Shown: piece by piece, positions 56,954 to 64,000 of the stretch
Numbering within the stretch: the first letter of the stretch is position 1
How the letters are laid out: every line of letters starts with the position of its first letter
Position numbers and translations under genes: made by a program
Assembly (NCBI GenBank): GCA_963803375.1
Contig: CAWDMB010000001.1
Coordinates: 310,001 to 374,000, forward strand
DNA: 64,000 nt
DNA from: JAOPZW01 sp963803375
GTDB lineage: Bacteria; Actinomycetota; Thermoleophilia; Solirubrobacterales; Solirubrobacteraceae
Direction of reading: 5' to 3'
Notes under the pieces: generated by a model
The model's input: only the letters and a program-made list of their open reading frames with translations
Told to the model about the DNA's origin: nothing
Database searches by the model: none

Positions 56954-57145
56954 CGCGCATCGTGATCGCCGGCGGCGGGGTCGCCGGTCTGGAGGCGCTC
57001 GCGGCCCTGCGCACGCGCTTCGACCGCGGCCGAGCTCCTGCTCGTGACGCCCGAGGATCAGCCGCACGGCGGCCCCGTTCGCGCGCGAGCGCCTCGCCGG
57101 CCGCGTCGAGCAGCGACGGGGAGGCGGCCGCCGGCGCGGGCGCCG
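56950..57145 (+). pseudogene. N-terminal remnant of a third FAD-dependent oxidoreductase, frameshifted
   Basis: ATG 56950 opens MTRIVIAGGGVAGLEALAAL, nearly identical in design to the start of the gene at 54216. After RTRFDRG the homologous continuation (AELLLVTPEDQPHGG) is in the next frame, and FARERLAGRVEQ-like coding jumps frame again before 57120. The rest of the gene is missing; the convergent acetyltransferase gene ends at 57146. A deletion during or after tandem duplication explains it. Confidence 0.75.
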
Positions 57146-59794
57146 TCAGTGGCCGATCGACGGGAGGGGCGGGGGCGCGGGCGGGTCGGAGACGCGCACG
57201 CGCGCGTCGACGACGACGGCGCCGCCGGGCGTCACCACCACCGGGTTGAGGTCGAGCTCGGCAACGGCCGGGTGTGCGCTGCCGAGCGCGGCCACGCGGA
57301 CCACGACGTCCTCGAGCGCCGCGACGTTTGCGCGGGCCGCGCCACGGAAGCCGTCCAGCAGCGGGAAGGTCCGCAGCTCGCGGACCATCTCGCCGGCCTC
57401 CGGTGTCGACAGCGGCGCGAGCCGGACCTGCACGTCGCCGAGCAGCTCGACGGCCGTACCACCCGCGCCGCACGCGACCACGGGGCCGAAGCGCGGATCT
57501 CCGACGAGGCCGACCAGCATCTCGACGCCCGGGGGCGCCATCGCCTGGACGAGGAAGCGCTGCGCCCCCAGCCGGCGCTCGAGCTCGCGGGCGGCCTCCG
57601 TGACCGCGCCGGCGTCCTCGAGCCCGAGGCGCACCGCGCCCGCCTCCGTCTTGTGCAGGACCCACGGCAGGAGGGCCTTGAGCGCGACGGGGCCGCCGAG
57701 CTCCGCGGCGCGGGCGCCCGCGTCCGCGGGCGAGGTCGCCCACCGCGCCGCCGCGAGCGGGAGGCCGTACGCCAGCAGCAGCGCGTCGACGTCGGGCGAA
57801 TCCAGCCATCGCGGTCCGGCGGCGAGCGCCTCGGCCAGGATCGCCGCCGCGGCATCGGCGTCGATGCCGGCCGGCGGGACCGCCGGCTGATCCGGACGGC
57901 CGCGACGGCGGGCGTAGCGGACCGCGTGCCCGAGCGCCCGGGCGGCCTGCTCGGGGGTCGGGTAGGCCGGGACGCCGGCGTCGACGGACGCGACGCCGGG
58001 CGCCATCACGACGCCGAGGACAGGCAGGCCGGCTCGTGTCGCGGCGGCGCCGATCGCGCGGATCACCGGGTCCGCGTCGCGTCCGGGCAACTGCGGGAAG
58101 TAGATCGCGATGACCGCGTCGACGCCCGGATCGGCGGCGACCGCCTCGACCGCGAGGCGGAAGTCCGCCGGCGGCGCCGCGACGAGCAGTTCGAGCGGGT
58201 TGCCGACCGTCGCGGCGGCGGGGAGCAGGCGCCGCAGCGCCGCGCGCGTGGCCGACTGCAGCGGCTCCACGCTGAGCCCGGCCGCCGCGCAGGCGTCGGC
58301 GCAGGCGATCCCCGGGCCGCCCGAGTTGGTCACGATCGCGACCCGCTCGCCGCGCGGCAGCGGCTGGCCGACGAGCGCCGCGGCGACGTCGAGCTGCTCG
58401 CCGAGCGTCTCGACGCGCACCACGCCCGCGTGGTCGAAGAGGGCGTCGACGGTCGTGCCGGCGCCCTCGATCAGGGCGCCGGTGCGCGAGGAGGTCGCCC
58501 GCGGGCCGGCGGCGCCGCGTCCGCTGTGGACCACGATGACCGGCTTGCTCGCGGTCACGCGCCGCGCGATGTGGCCGAAGCGCCGCGGGTTGCCGAGCGA
58601 CTCCAGGTAGAGCAGGACGACGTCCGTGCGGGGATCGTGCTCCCAGAAGCGCACGAGGTCGTTGCCCGAGAGCTCGGCCTTGTTGCCCAGCGAGACGAAG
58701 GACGAGAGCCCGAGCCCGCGGCGGCGGGCAAGGTCGAGCGCGGCGATCCCGTAGGCCCCGCTCTGCGAGGCGAAGGCGACGCTCCCGGCGGGCGGCCGGC
58801 CGGGTACGAACGTGGCGTCGAGCCGGGCCGGCGGGCCGGTGTTCAGGACGCCGAGGCAGTTCGGCCCGACGAGCCGCAGCCCGGCGTCGCGACAGACGCC
58901 GAGCAGCTGCGCCTGGCGAGCCGCGCCCTCGGGGCCAGTCTCGGCGAAGCCCGCGGAGAGCACCACGAGCGCGCGCACGCCGTGGGCGGCGCACGCGCGC
59001 GCGGTCGCGACGACCTGCTCGGCGCTCACCGCGACGATGGCGAGCTCCACCGGACCCGGGACGTCGGCGAGGCTCGCGTACGCGCGCCGTCCCGCGATCG
59101 AGCGCGCGTGGGGATTGATCGGATAGAGCGCGCCTCCGAAGCCGCCGGCGACGATGTTGCGGACGACCACGCCGCCCACGCCGCCCCGCCGGCGCGAGGC
59201 GCCGATGACCGCGATCGACGACGGGGTGAGGACGTGACGGACCGCCGCCACCGCCGCGAGGTCGTCGCGCTCCTCGAAGCGCGCGAGCGCCTCGGAACCC
59301 AGCTGCGCCGGCATCTCGAGCAGGACCGCGCCGGGCTCCGACCGGGTCTCCAGCGGGAACCCGGACTGCCGGAAGACGTCGAGCATCCTGCGGTTGGAGG
59401 GATCGACTACCGCGGTGAAGACCGCGATCCCCTGCGCCTCGGAGAGCTGCGCGAGGTGGCCGAGGAGCAGCGTCGCGAGACCGAGGTCCTGCCAGTCGCC
59501 GTCGACCTCGAAGGCCACCTCGGCGCGACCCGCGGCCTCGGGCAGGAAGGAGGCATGGGCCACCGCGCGCGACGGCGTGCCGGCCAGCGCGACCAGGCCG
59601 GTGCCCTCGGTCACGAGGTGCTCCGCGGCGGCGGCGACGGCTACCGTGCCCAGGAACCGCTGCCAGAGGGCCTCCGGCGAGAGCCTGTCGAGCAGCGCGG
59701 CGACGAGCGCTCCGTCCGCTGCGCTCGTGCGACGCATGTGCACGGTCGAGCCGTCGCGGAGCACGACCTCGCTCGTGGGCGCGGCGATCGTCAC
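57146..59794 (-). CDS. GNAT acetyltransferase-NDP-forming acyl-CoA synthetase fusion (Pat-like)
   Basis: 882 aa from GTG 59794. N-terminal GNAT domain (about 10-160) with acetyl-CoA loop QDLGLATLLLGHLAQL; then CoA-binding Rossmann (SSIAVIGASRRRGGVGG), ligase domains (GPNCLGVLNTG, SQSGAYGIAALD) and C-terminal ATP-grasp (PVALKALLPWVLHKTEAGAV). The phospho-His of active ADP-forming synthetases (SHTGA) is Arg437 in SSRTGALIEG, so acyl-CoA synthesis should be dead and the protein is probably a Pat-type lysine acetyltransferase controlling acyl-CoA synthetases. Confidence 0.9.
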   Translation of the reverse strand: MTIAAPTSEVVLRDGSTVHMRRTSAADGALVAALLDRLSPEALWQRFLGTVAVAAAAEHLVTEGTGLVALAGTPSRAVAHASFLPEAAGRAEVAFEVDGDWQDLGLATLLLGHLAQLSEAQGIAVFTAVVDPSNRRMLDVFRQSGFPLETRSEPGAVLLEMPAQLGSEALARFEERDDLAAVAAVRHVLTPSSIAVIGASRRRGGVGGVVVRNIVAGGFGGALYPINPHARSIAGRRAYASLADVPGPVELAIVAVSAEQVVATARACAAHGVRALVVLSAGFAETGPEGAARQAQLLGVCRDAGLRLVGPNCLGVLNTGPPARLDATFVPGRPPAGSVAFASQSGAYGIAALDLARRRGLGLSSFVSLGNKAELSGNDLVRFWEHDPRTDVVLLYLESLGNPRRFGHIARRVTASKPVIVVHSGRGAAGPRATSSRTGALIEGAGTTVDALFDHAGVVRVETLGEQLDVAAALVGQPLPRGERVAIVTNSGGPGIACADACAAAGLSVEPLQSATRAALRRLLPAAATVGNPLELLVAAPPADFRLAVEAVAADPGVDAVIAIYFPQLPGRDADPVIRAIGAAATRAGLPVLGVVMAPGVASVDAGVPAYPTPEQAARALGHAVRYARRRGRPDQPAVPPAGIDADAAAAILAEALAAGPRWLDSPDVDALLLAYGLPLAAARWATSPADAGARAAELGGPVALKALLPWVLHKTEAGAVRLGLEDAGAVTEAARELERRLGAQRFLVQAMAPPGVEMLVGLVGDPRFGPVVACGAGGTAVELLGDVQVRLAPLSTPEAGEMVRELRTFPLLDGFRGAARANVAALEDVVVRVAALGSAHPAVAELDLNPVVVTPGGAVVVDARVRVSDPPAPPPLPSIGH

Positions 59795-59834
59795 CGCTTG
59801 AGTCGATCGCGTCGGGGTGGCCGGACCATCCGCT

Positions 59835-59913
59835 CGGACTGCGGAGCCTGCGCGGGGAAAACCCGCAGGCCGCGCAGACCCAGCGCGGGCACGCGCGGAC
59901 TACGGAGGCAGTC
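59835..59913. promoter_or_regulatory. Repeats in the divergent region before the response regulator
   Basis: CGGACT-R-CGGAG occurs at 59835-59846 and 59896-59907; the second is part of GACT-N8-AGTC (59898-59913). A GCGGG-GAAAA-CCCGC hairpin lies between (about 59851-59865). Candidate binding sites of the NarL-type regulator. Confidence 0.4.
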
Positions 59914-59951
59914 TGCGGAAGGGAGCGGTCGGCGGCGCGGCCGCCCGGGGC

Positions 59952-59957
59952 TACGGT
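59952..59957 (+). promoter_or_regulatory. -10 TACGGT of the response regulator gene
   Basis: Ends 6 bases before ATG 59964. Confidence 0.5.
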
Positions 59958-59963
59958 CGCTCG

Positions 59964-60626
59964 ATGACCACCCGCATCGTCCTGGCCGACGACCACGCGG
60001 TCGTGCGCGCCGGCCTGCGGCTGCTGCTGCACGCGCGCGCCGGGTGGGACGTCGTCGCCGAGGCCGCGACGGCGGCCGATGCCGTGCGCCTGACGAAGCT
60101 GCATCGCCCCGACGTGCTCGTCCTCGACCTCACGATGCCGGGCGGCTCCTCGCTCGACGCGATCGCGGCGCTCGCGGCGTCGGTCCCGGCGACGCGGATC
60201 GTCGTGCTGACGATGGAGGATGAGCCGGAGCTGGCGCGCCGAGCGCTGACCGACGGGGCCGCGGCTTACGTCCTCAAGGAGGCGGCGGACGACGAGCTCG
60301 TGCAGGCGATCCGCACGGCCGTCGGCGGCGGGACGTACCTCACTCCGCGGCTCGGCGCGCAGCTGGCGACGGGGCGTGACGAGGCGCCGACGCCGCCGCA
60401 CGGCCTGAGCGCGAGGGAGGCGGAGGTCCTGCGCCTGATCGCCGAGGGGTACACGAACGCCGAGATCGCCGCGAGGCTGTTCCTCTCCGTGCGCACGGTC
60501 GAGACGCACCGGGCGCACATCCAGCGCAAGGTGCAGCGCACGAAGCGCTCCGAGCTCGTCCGCTACGCGCTCGAGCACGGCCTGCTCGACACGAGCCGGG
60601 CCGGCGCCGCCTCCCGAACCCCCTGA
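59964..60626 (+). CDS. NarL/LuxR-family response regulator (orphan)
   Basis: 220 aa. Receiver domain with acidic pair D9/D10, phospho-Asp55 in LVLDLTMPGG and Lys105 in YVLKEA; C-terminal LuxR helix-turn-helix LSAREAEVLRLIAEG, YTNAEIAARLFLSVRTVE. No histidine kinase in the window. Its position at the end of a Usp/flavoenzyme/ADH/acetyltransferase island suggests a dormancy- or redox-type regulon (inference). Confidence 0.93.
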   Translation: MTTRIVLADDHAVVRAGLRLLLHARAGWDVVAEAATAADAVRLTKLHRPDVLVLDLTMPGGSSLDAIAALAASVPATRIVVLTMEDEPELARRALTDGAAAYVLKEAADDELVQAIRTAVGGGTYLTPRLGAQLATGRDEAPTPPHGLSAREAEVLRLIAEGYTNAEIAARLFLSVRTVETHRAHIQRKVQRTKRSELVRYALEHGLLDTSRAGAASRTP

Positions 60627-60667
60627 GCCCGGCCGGCCACGACGCCCGGGCCGGCGGGGGCGTAGCG

Positions 60668-61564
60668 TTGCGCGGCACGGTGGCGCCCGTCGTCCAGACC
60701 CGTGGCCTGACCAAGCGCTTCGGCTCGGCGACGGTGCTGCGGGCACTCGACCTGGACGTGCGGGAGGGCGAGGTCCTCGGCTTCCTGGGTCCCAACGGGG
60801 CGGGCAAGACGACCACGATCCGCCTCGTGCTCGGCCTCCTGCGCCCGACCTCGGGACGCGCGCTCGTATTCGGGCTCGACGCCTGGAGCGACCCGGTGGC
60901 GATCCACCGCCGCGTCGCCGTCGTCCCGGCCGACCCGGCGCTCTGGCCGCAGCTCACCGCGCGCGAGACGCTCGACCTCCTGGGACGGCTACACGGGTCC
61001 TGCGACGTCGCCTATCGCGACGAGCTGATCGAGCGCTTCGACGTCGAGGTCGACAAGCGCGTTCGGGCCTTCTCGACCGGCAACCGCCAGAAGGTCGCGC
61101 TCGTCGCCGCCTTCATGCTGCGGGCCGACCTGCTCGTGCTCGACGAGCCGACCGGGGGCCTCGATCCGCTTCGCAAGGTCGTCTTCCGCGAATGCCTGGC
61201 CGAGGCCAAGGCTCGCGGCCAGACCGTCCTGCACTCCTCGCACCTCCTCGCCGAGGTCGAGGCGAGCGCCGATCGCGTGGCGCTGCTGCGCCGCGGGCGA
61301 CTCGTCGAGGCGGGGACGCTCGAGGAGCTGCGCCACCTGTCGGCGGTGACCGTCGAGGCGACGTTCGCCGGCGCGGTGCCCGACCTGCGCGGGATGCCGG
61401 GCGTCGAAGGGCTCACTACCGCCGACCAGCACGTGCGCCTGCAGGTCCACGGACCGCTCGGTCCGGTCCTGGCCGCGATCGCCGGGAGCGACCCGGTCCG
61501 CCTCACGAGCCGCGAGCCGTCGCTCGAGGACGTCTTCCTTGCCCACTACGGCGCCGAGGACTGA
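60668..61564 (+). CDS. ABC transporter ATP-binding protein
   Basis: 298 aa from TTG 60668 (GTG 60680 is equally possible). Walker A GPNGAGKTTT, signature AFSTGNRQKVAL, Walker B LLVLDEPTGGLDP and switch His in HSSHLLAE. C-terminal DUF4162-like extension (LEDVFLAHYG). Drives the permease encoded next, which starts inside its last codons. ABC-2 type exporter; substrate unknown, often antibiotics or lipids. Confidence 0.93.
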   Translation: MRGTVAPVVQTRGLTKRFGSATVLRALDLDVREGEVLGFLGPNGAGKTTTIRLVLGLLRPTSGRALVFGLDAWSDPVAIHRRVAVVPADPALWPQLTARETLDLLGRLHGSCDVAYRDELIERFDVEVDKRVRAFSTGNRQKVALVAAFMLRADLLVLDEPTGGLDPLRKVVFRECLAEAKARGQTVLHSSHLLAEVEASADRVALLRRGRLVEAGTLEELRHLSAVTVEATFAGAVPDLRGMPGVEGLTTADQHVRLQVHGPLGPVLAAIAGSDPVRLTSREPSLEDVFLAHYGAED

Positions 61565-63176
61565 CGCCGGCGCAGGGACGGTCGTCGCGCGCCTGGGGCT
61601 GTCCCGGATCGCCCGGGCCGCGCTCGTGTGGGGCGCCGTCTTCGCGATCGTCGTCGCGAGCTCCGTCCTCGCCTACCGCTCGACCTACGGCACCCCGGCC
61701 GAACGCGCCGGGCTGCTGCGCACGGTCACGGCGAACGCCGGGGTCCGGGCGCTGTTCGGGCCCGCGCGGGAGATCGACACGGTGACGGGCTTTCTCGCGT
61801 GGCGCACGCTGGGCCTGCTGCCGCTCGTCGCGGGCGTCTGGGGCCTGCTCGCGGCGACCCGCCTGCTGCGCGGGGAGGAGGACAGCGGGCGCTGGGAGAC
61901 GCTGCTGTCGGGTCCGGTGAGCCGGGCGCGCGCGACGCTCGCCTCGCTGGCCGCCGTGGCGGCGGCGAGCGCGCTGCTGTTCGCCGTGACGGCCGCCGGC
62001 GTCCTGGTGGGAGTCGGGCTGGGCGACGTCCCGCTCGGCGGCGGGCTCTTCCTCGCGCTCGCCCTCTGCGGGGCGGCGCCGGCCTTCGCCGCCGTCGGTG
62101 CCCTGACCTCGCAGCTCGCGCCCACCCGGCGCGAGGCGGCGGCGCTCGGTGGTGCGGTCTTCGCCGTCGCCTTCCTGCTCCGCGTCGCCGCCGACGCGTC
62201 GCCGTCCGCGCACTGGCTGCGGTGGCTCACGCCGATGGGATGGATCGTGGAGCTGCGCCCGCTCACCGGCGCGCGCCCCGCCGTCCTCCTGCTCTTGGCC
62301 GGATGGACCGCCGGGCTCGTGGTCGCGGCCGTCGCGCTCGCTCGCGGCCGCGACGCGGGCGCCGGGATCCTCGCCCACACCGACGACCGGCGCCCGCACG
62401 AACGGCTGCTGGGCTCACCGCCGGCGCTGGCGCTGCGCGAGGCGCTCGGGGGCCTCGTCGCCTGGACGGCCGGTGCCGGCCTCACCGCCCTCGTCTTCGG
62501 ATTCATCGCCCCGGCGGCGGCCGACGCCGTGCGGGCGTCGGGCGACCTGCGCGAGCGGCTGCGGGGCACGGTCACGCGCGGCGTCGACCTCGGCAGCGCC
62601 GAGGGCTATCTCGCGGTCGTCTTCGTCTTCCTCGTCCTCGTGTTGAGCCTGTACGCCGCCAGCCATGCCGTGGCCGTGCGCGAGGAGGAGTCCTCGGGCC
62701 GGCTCGACACGCTCCTGTCGGCGCCGCTCGGGCGCGGCCGGTGGCTCGGCGGGCGCCTGCTGGTGGCCGCCGGTTGCTGCACCGTGGTCGCGCTCGTCGC
62801 CGCCGTGGCGGCCTGGGCCGGTGCGCGCCTGGCCGGCGCCGACGTGCGTCTGTCCGCGATGCTGGAGGCCGCGCTCAACGGCCTGCCCGTCGTCGCCCTC
62901 TTCCTCGGCCTGGGCACGCTGGCGGCGGGCGCTCTACCCCGGCACACCGGCGCGGTCGCCTTCGGGGCGGTAGGACTCGCCTACCTGCTCGAGCAGACGG
63001 GCGCCCTGGTCCGGGCGCCGGCCTGGACCCTCGCGGCATCGCCGTTTCACTGGCTCGCGGCGGTGCCCTCCGAGCCCTTCGACCCCGTGGCGTCGCTCGT
63101 CATGCTGGTCGCGGGCGCAGCGGCCGCGGGGCTCGGCGCGCGCCTGCTCTGCCGGCGCGATCTGGTCCCGGCCTGA
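61539..63176 (+). CDS. ABC-2 type exporter permease, internally duplicated
   Basis: 545 aa from TTG 61539, overlapping the ATPase gene by 26 bp. About 12 transmembrane helices in two homologous halves, each with an exporter-type cytoplasmic signature: RLLRGEEDSGRWETLLSGPV and HAVAVREEESSGRLDTLLSA. This is a full-length fused TMD (like MtrB/ABC-2 'polyketide antibiotic' exporters), so one copy plus two ATPases would suffice. Its last 77 bp overlap the convergent P-type ATPase gene. Confidence 0.9.
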   Translation: MPTTAPRTDAGAGTVVARLGLSRIARAALVWGAVFAIVVASSVLAYRSTYGTPAERAGLLRTVTANAGVRALFGPAREIDTVTGFLAWRTLGLLPLVAGVWGLLAATRLLRGEEDSGRWETLLSGPVSRARATLASLAAVAAASALLFAVTAAGVLVGVGLGDVPLGGGLFLALALCGAAPAFAAVGALTSQLAPTRREAAALGGAVFAVAFLLRVAADASPSAHWLRWLTPMGWIVELRPLTGARPAVLLLLAGWTAGLVVAAVALARGRDAGAGILAHTDDRRPHERLLGSPPALALREALGGLVAWTAGAGLTALVFGFIAPAAADAVRASGDLRERLRGTVTRGVDLGSAEGYLAVVFVFLVLVLSLYAASHAVAVREEESSGRLDTLLSAPLGRGRWLGGRLLVAAGCCTVVALVAAVAAWAGARLAGADVRLSAMLEAALNGLPVVALFLGLGTLAAGALPRHTGAVAFGAVGLAYLLEQTGALVRAPAWTLAASPFHWLAAVPSEPFDPVASLVMLVAGAAAAGLGARLLCRRDLVPA

Positions 63177-64000
63177 GCGCGCGCAGCGCGTTGACGATCA
63201 CGGCGAGGTCGATTCCCTCCTGCAGGAGAGCGCCGGCGACCGGAGGCAGGTGCCCGAGCGCCGCCGCGATCATCGCGGCGAAGCTCAGCGCCATCCCGGC
63301 GAGCACGCTCTGGCGTGCGATCAACAGCGAGCGCCGGCCGATTCGCACGGCGTCGGCGAGGCGTTCGAGCCGGTCGACTGTGATCACGACGTCCGCGGCC
63401 GACGTCGACACGGTGGCGCCGAGACCGGCCATGGCGACGCCGACGTCGGCAGCCGCGAGGGCCGGGGCGTCGTTGACGCCGTCACCGACCACGACGACGG
63501 GGCGCGCGGCCGAATCCGCCTGGAAGGCCCGCGTGACGGCGAGCTTGACCGCGGGGCCGGCGTCGGCGACGACCTCGTCGAGCCCCAGCGCGGCGGCGAC
63601 CTCCTCGGCCGTCTGCCGGTCGTCTCCGGTCACCATGGCGATCCGGCCGATCCCCTGCTCGCGCAGGGCGGCGAGCGCCTCGGACGCGTCGGGCCGCGCC
63701 CGGTCGCCGAGCACGATGGCGCCCGCCAGCTCTCCGTCGACCGCTACGAGGACCTGCGCCCGGCCCGCCGGCCCACGGGGCGCGAGCGCCGGATCGAGGG
63801 CGTGGGAGCGCAGCCACGCCCGGGACCCGACGACGATCCGGTGGCCGTCGACGGTGCCCTCGATCCCCTCGCCCGCGGCCTCGCGGACATCGGAGGGCGC
63901 CGTCAGCGCCAAGCCGCGCTCCTCGGCGTCATGCACGAGACCCTCCGCGACCACGTGGGCCGAGAGCTGGTCGAGGCTCGCGGCCAGGCGCAGGAGCTCC
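63100..64000 (-). CDS. Heavy-metal/cation P1B-type ATPase, C-terminal part (start beyond window)
   Basis: The frame is open to the right edge (LRLAASLDQLSAHVVAEGLV), so about 300 C-terminal residues are visible. N-domain GEGIEGTVDGHRIVVGSRAW, P-domain IAMVTGDDRQTAEEVAAALG and VVVVGDGVNDAPALAAADVG, then two C-terminal helices (SVLAGMALSFAAMIAAALGH, GIDLAVIVNALRALR). The DKTGT phosphorylation site and metal-binding CPx helix lie outside. Exports a metal cation. A basic tail of about 25 residues runs over the end of the ABC permease gene. Confidence 0.92.
   Translation of the reverse strand, partial: ELLRLAASLDQLSAHVVAEGLVHDAEERGLALTAPSDVREAAGEGIEGTVDGHRIVVGSRAWLRSHALDPALAPRGPAGRAQVLVAVDGELAGAIVLGDRARPDASEALAALREQGIGRIAMVTGDDRQTAEEVAAALGLDEVVADAGPAVKLAVTRAFQADSAARPVVVVGDGVNDAPALAAADVGVAMAGLGATVSTSAADVVITVDRLERLADAVRIGRRSLLIARQSVLAGMALSFAAMIAAALGHLPPVAGALLQEGIDLAVIVNALRALRPGPDRAGRAGARRAPRPLRPRPA

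Overview
The window is chromosomal DNA of a very GC-rich actinobacterium. Base composition, GTG/TTG starts, 4-bp operon overlaps, a mycobacterial-type SOS box, LCP, PucR and FtsB-type proteins all fit. Several small proteins (the Cys-rich 936-1166 product, the zinc-ribbon 56639-56953 product) look like families of Thermoleophilia/Solirubrobacterales, but that placement is inference. There is one tRNA (Gln), no rRNA, no CRISPR array, no insertion sequence and no multi-gene prophage.

Layout. 1-5000: end of an L-2-hydroxyglutarate-oxidase-like gene, a small Cys-rich protein, a giant AAA/LuxR regulator and a secreted anchored protein. 5000-11350: the most unusual locus. It holds a CRP-like regulator with a near-consensus CRP box in front of its own start, a lone HK97-fold major capsid protein carrying 13 tandem RPAGM pentapeptides, a class III nucleotidyl cyclase/AAA/TPR protein in the same operon as the capsid, and a divergent metacaspase-type peptidase. 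11350-17000: cation/proton antiporter, MBL hydrolase, the Hsp20-Lon pair and a small membrane protein. 17000-21600: an accessory stretch of regulators and small enzymes (two TetR, DUF2867, NTF2-like, VOC, HxlR) with clear operator repeats. 21600-34200: glyS, fmdB-like, LCP, glucokinase-rsmI, a dead M23 homologue, and the tightly overlapping operon metG-tatD-rsmA-ispE-(DedA-PAP2 fusion)-small membrane protein, then PucR. 34200-37150: a calcium-binding-repeat surface protein, a purine phosphorylase, an acidic protein and tRNA-Gln. 37200-52000: the conserved block glmU-prs-(small genes)-rplY-pth-(methyltransferase, dinB)-mfd-foldase-mazG-eno-ftsB. 52000-60600: a redox/stress island with a universal stress protein, two paralogous FAD oxidoreductases plus the broken start of a third, a zinc alcohol dehydrogenase, a Pat-like acetyltransferase and an orphan NarL-type response regulator. 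60660-64000: an ABC exporter and the C-terminal part of a metal P-type ATPase running off the right edge.

A genome-style signal recurs: many genes have a TANNNT -10 hexamer ending only 6-9 bases before the start codon, as expected for leaderless mRNAs; this was used to choose several starts. The 5-11 kb locus combines a potential cyclic-nucleotide maker, a CRP-type receptor, a capsid-fold shell protein and a suicide-type protease. That is the best candidate for an undescribed system. The individual families are recognised from sequence; their joint function is inference.
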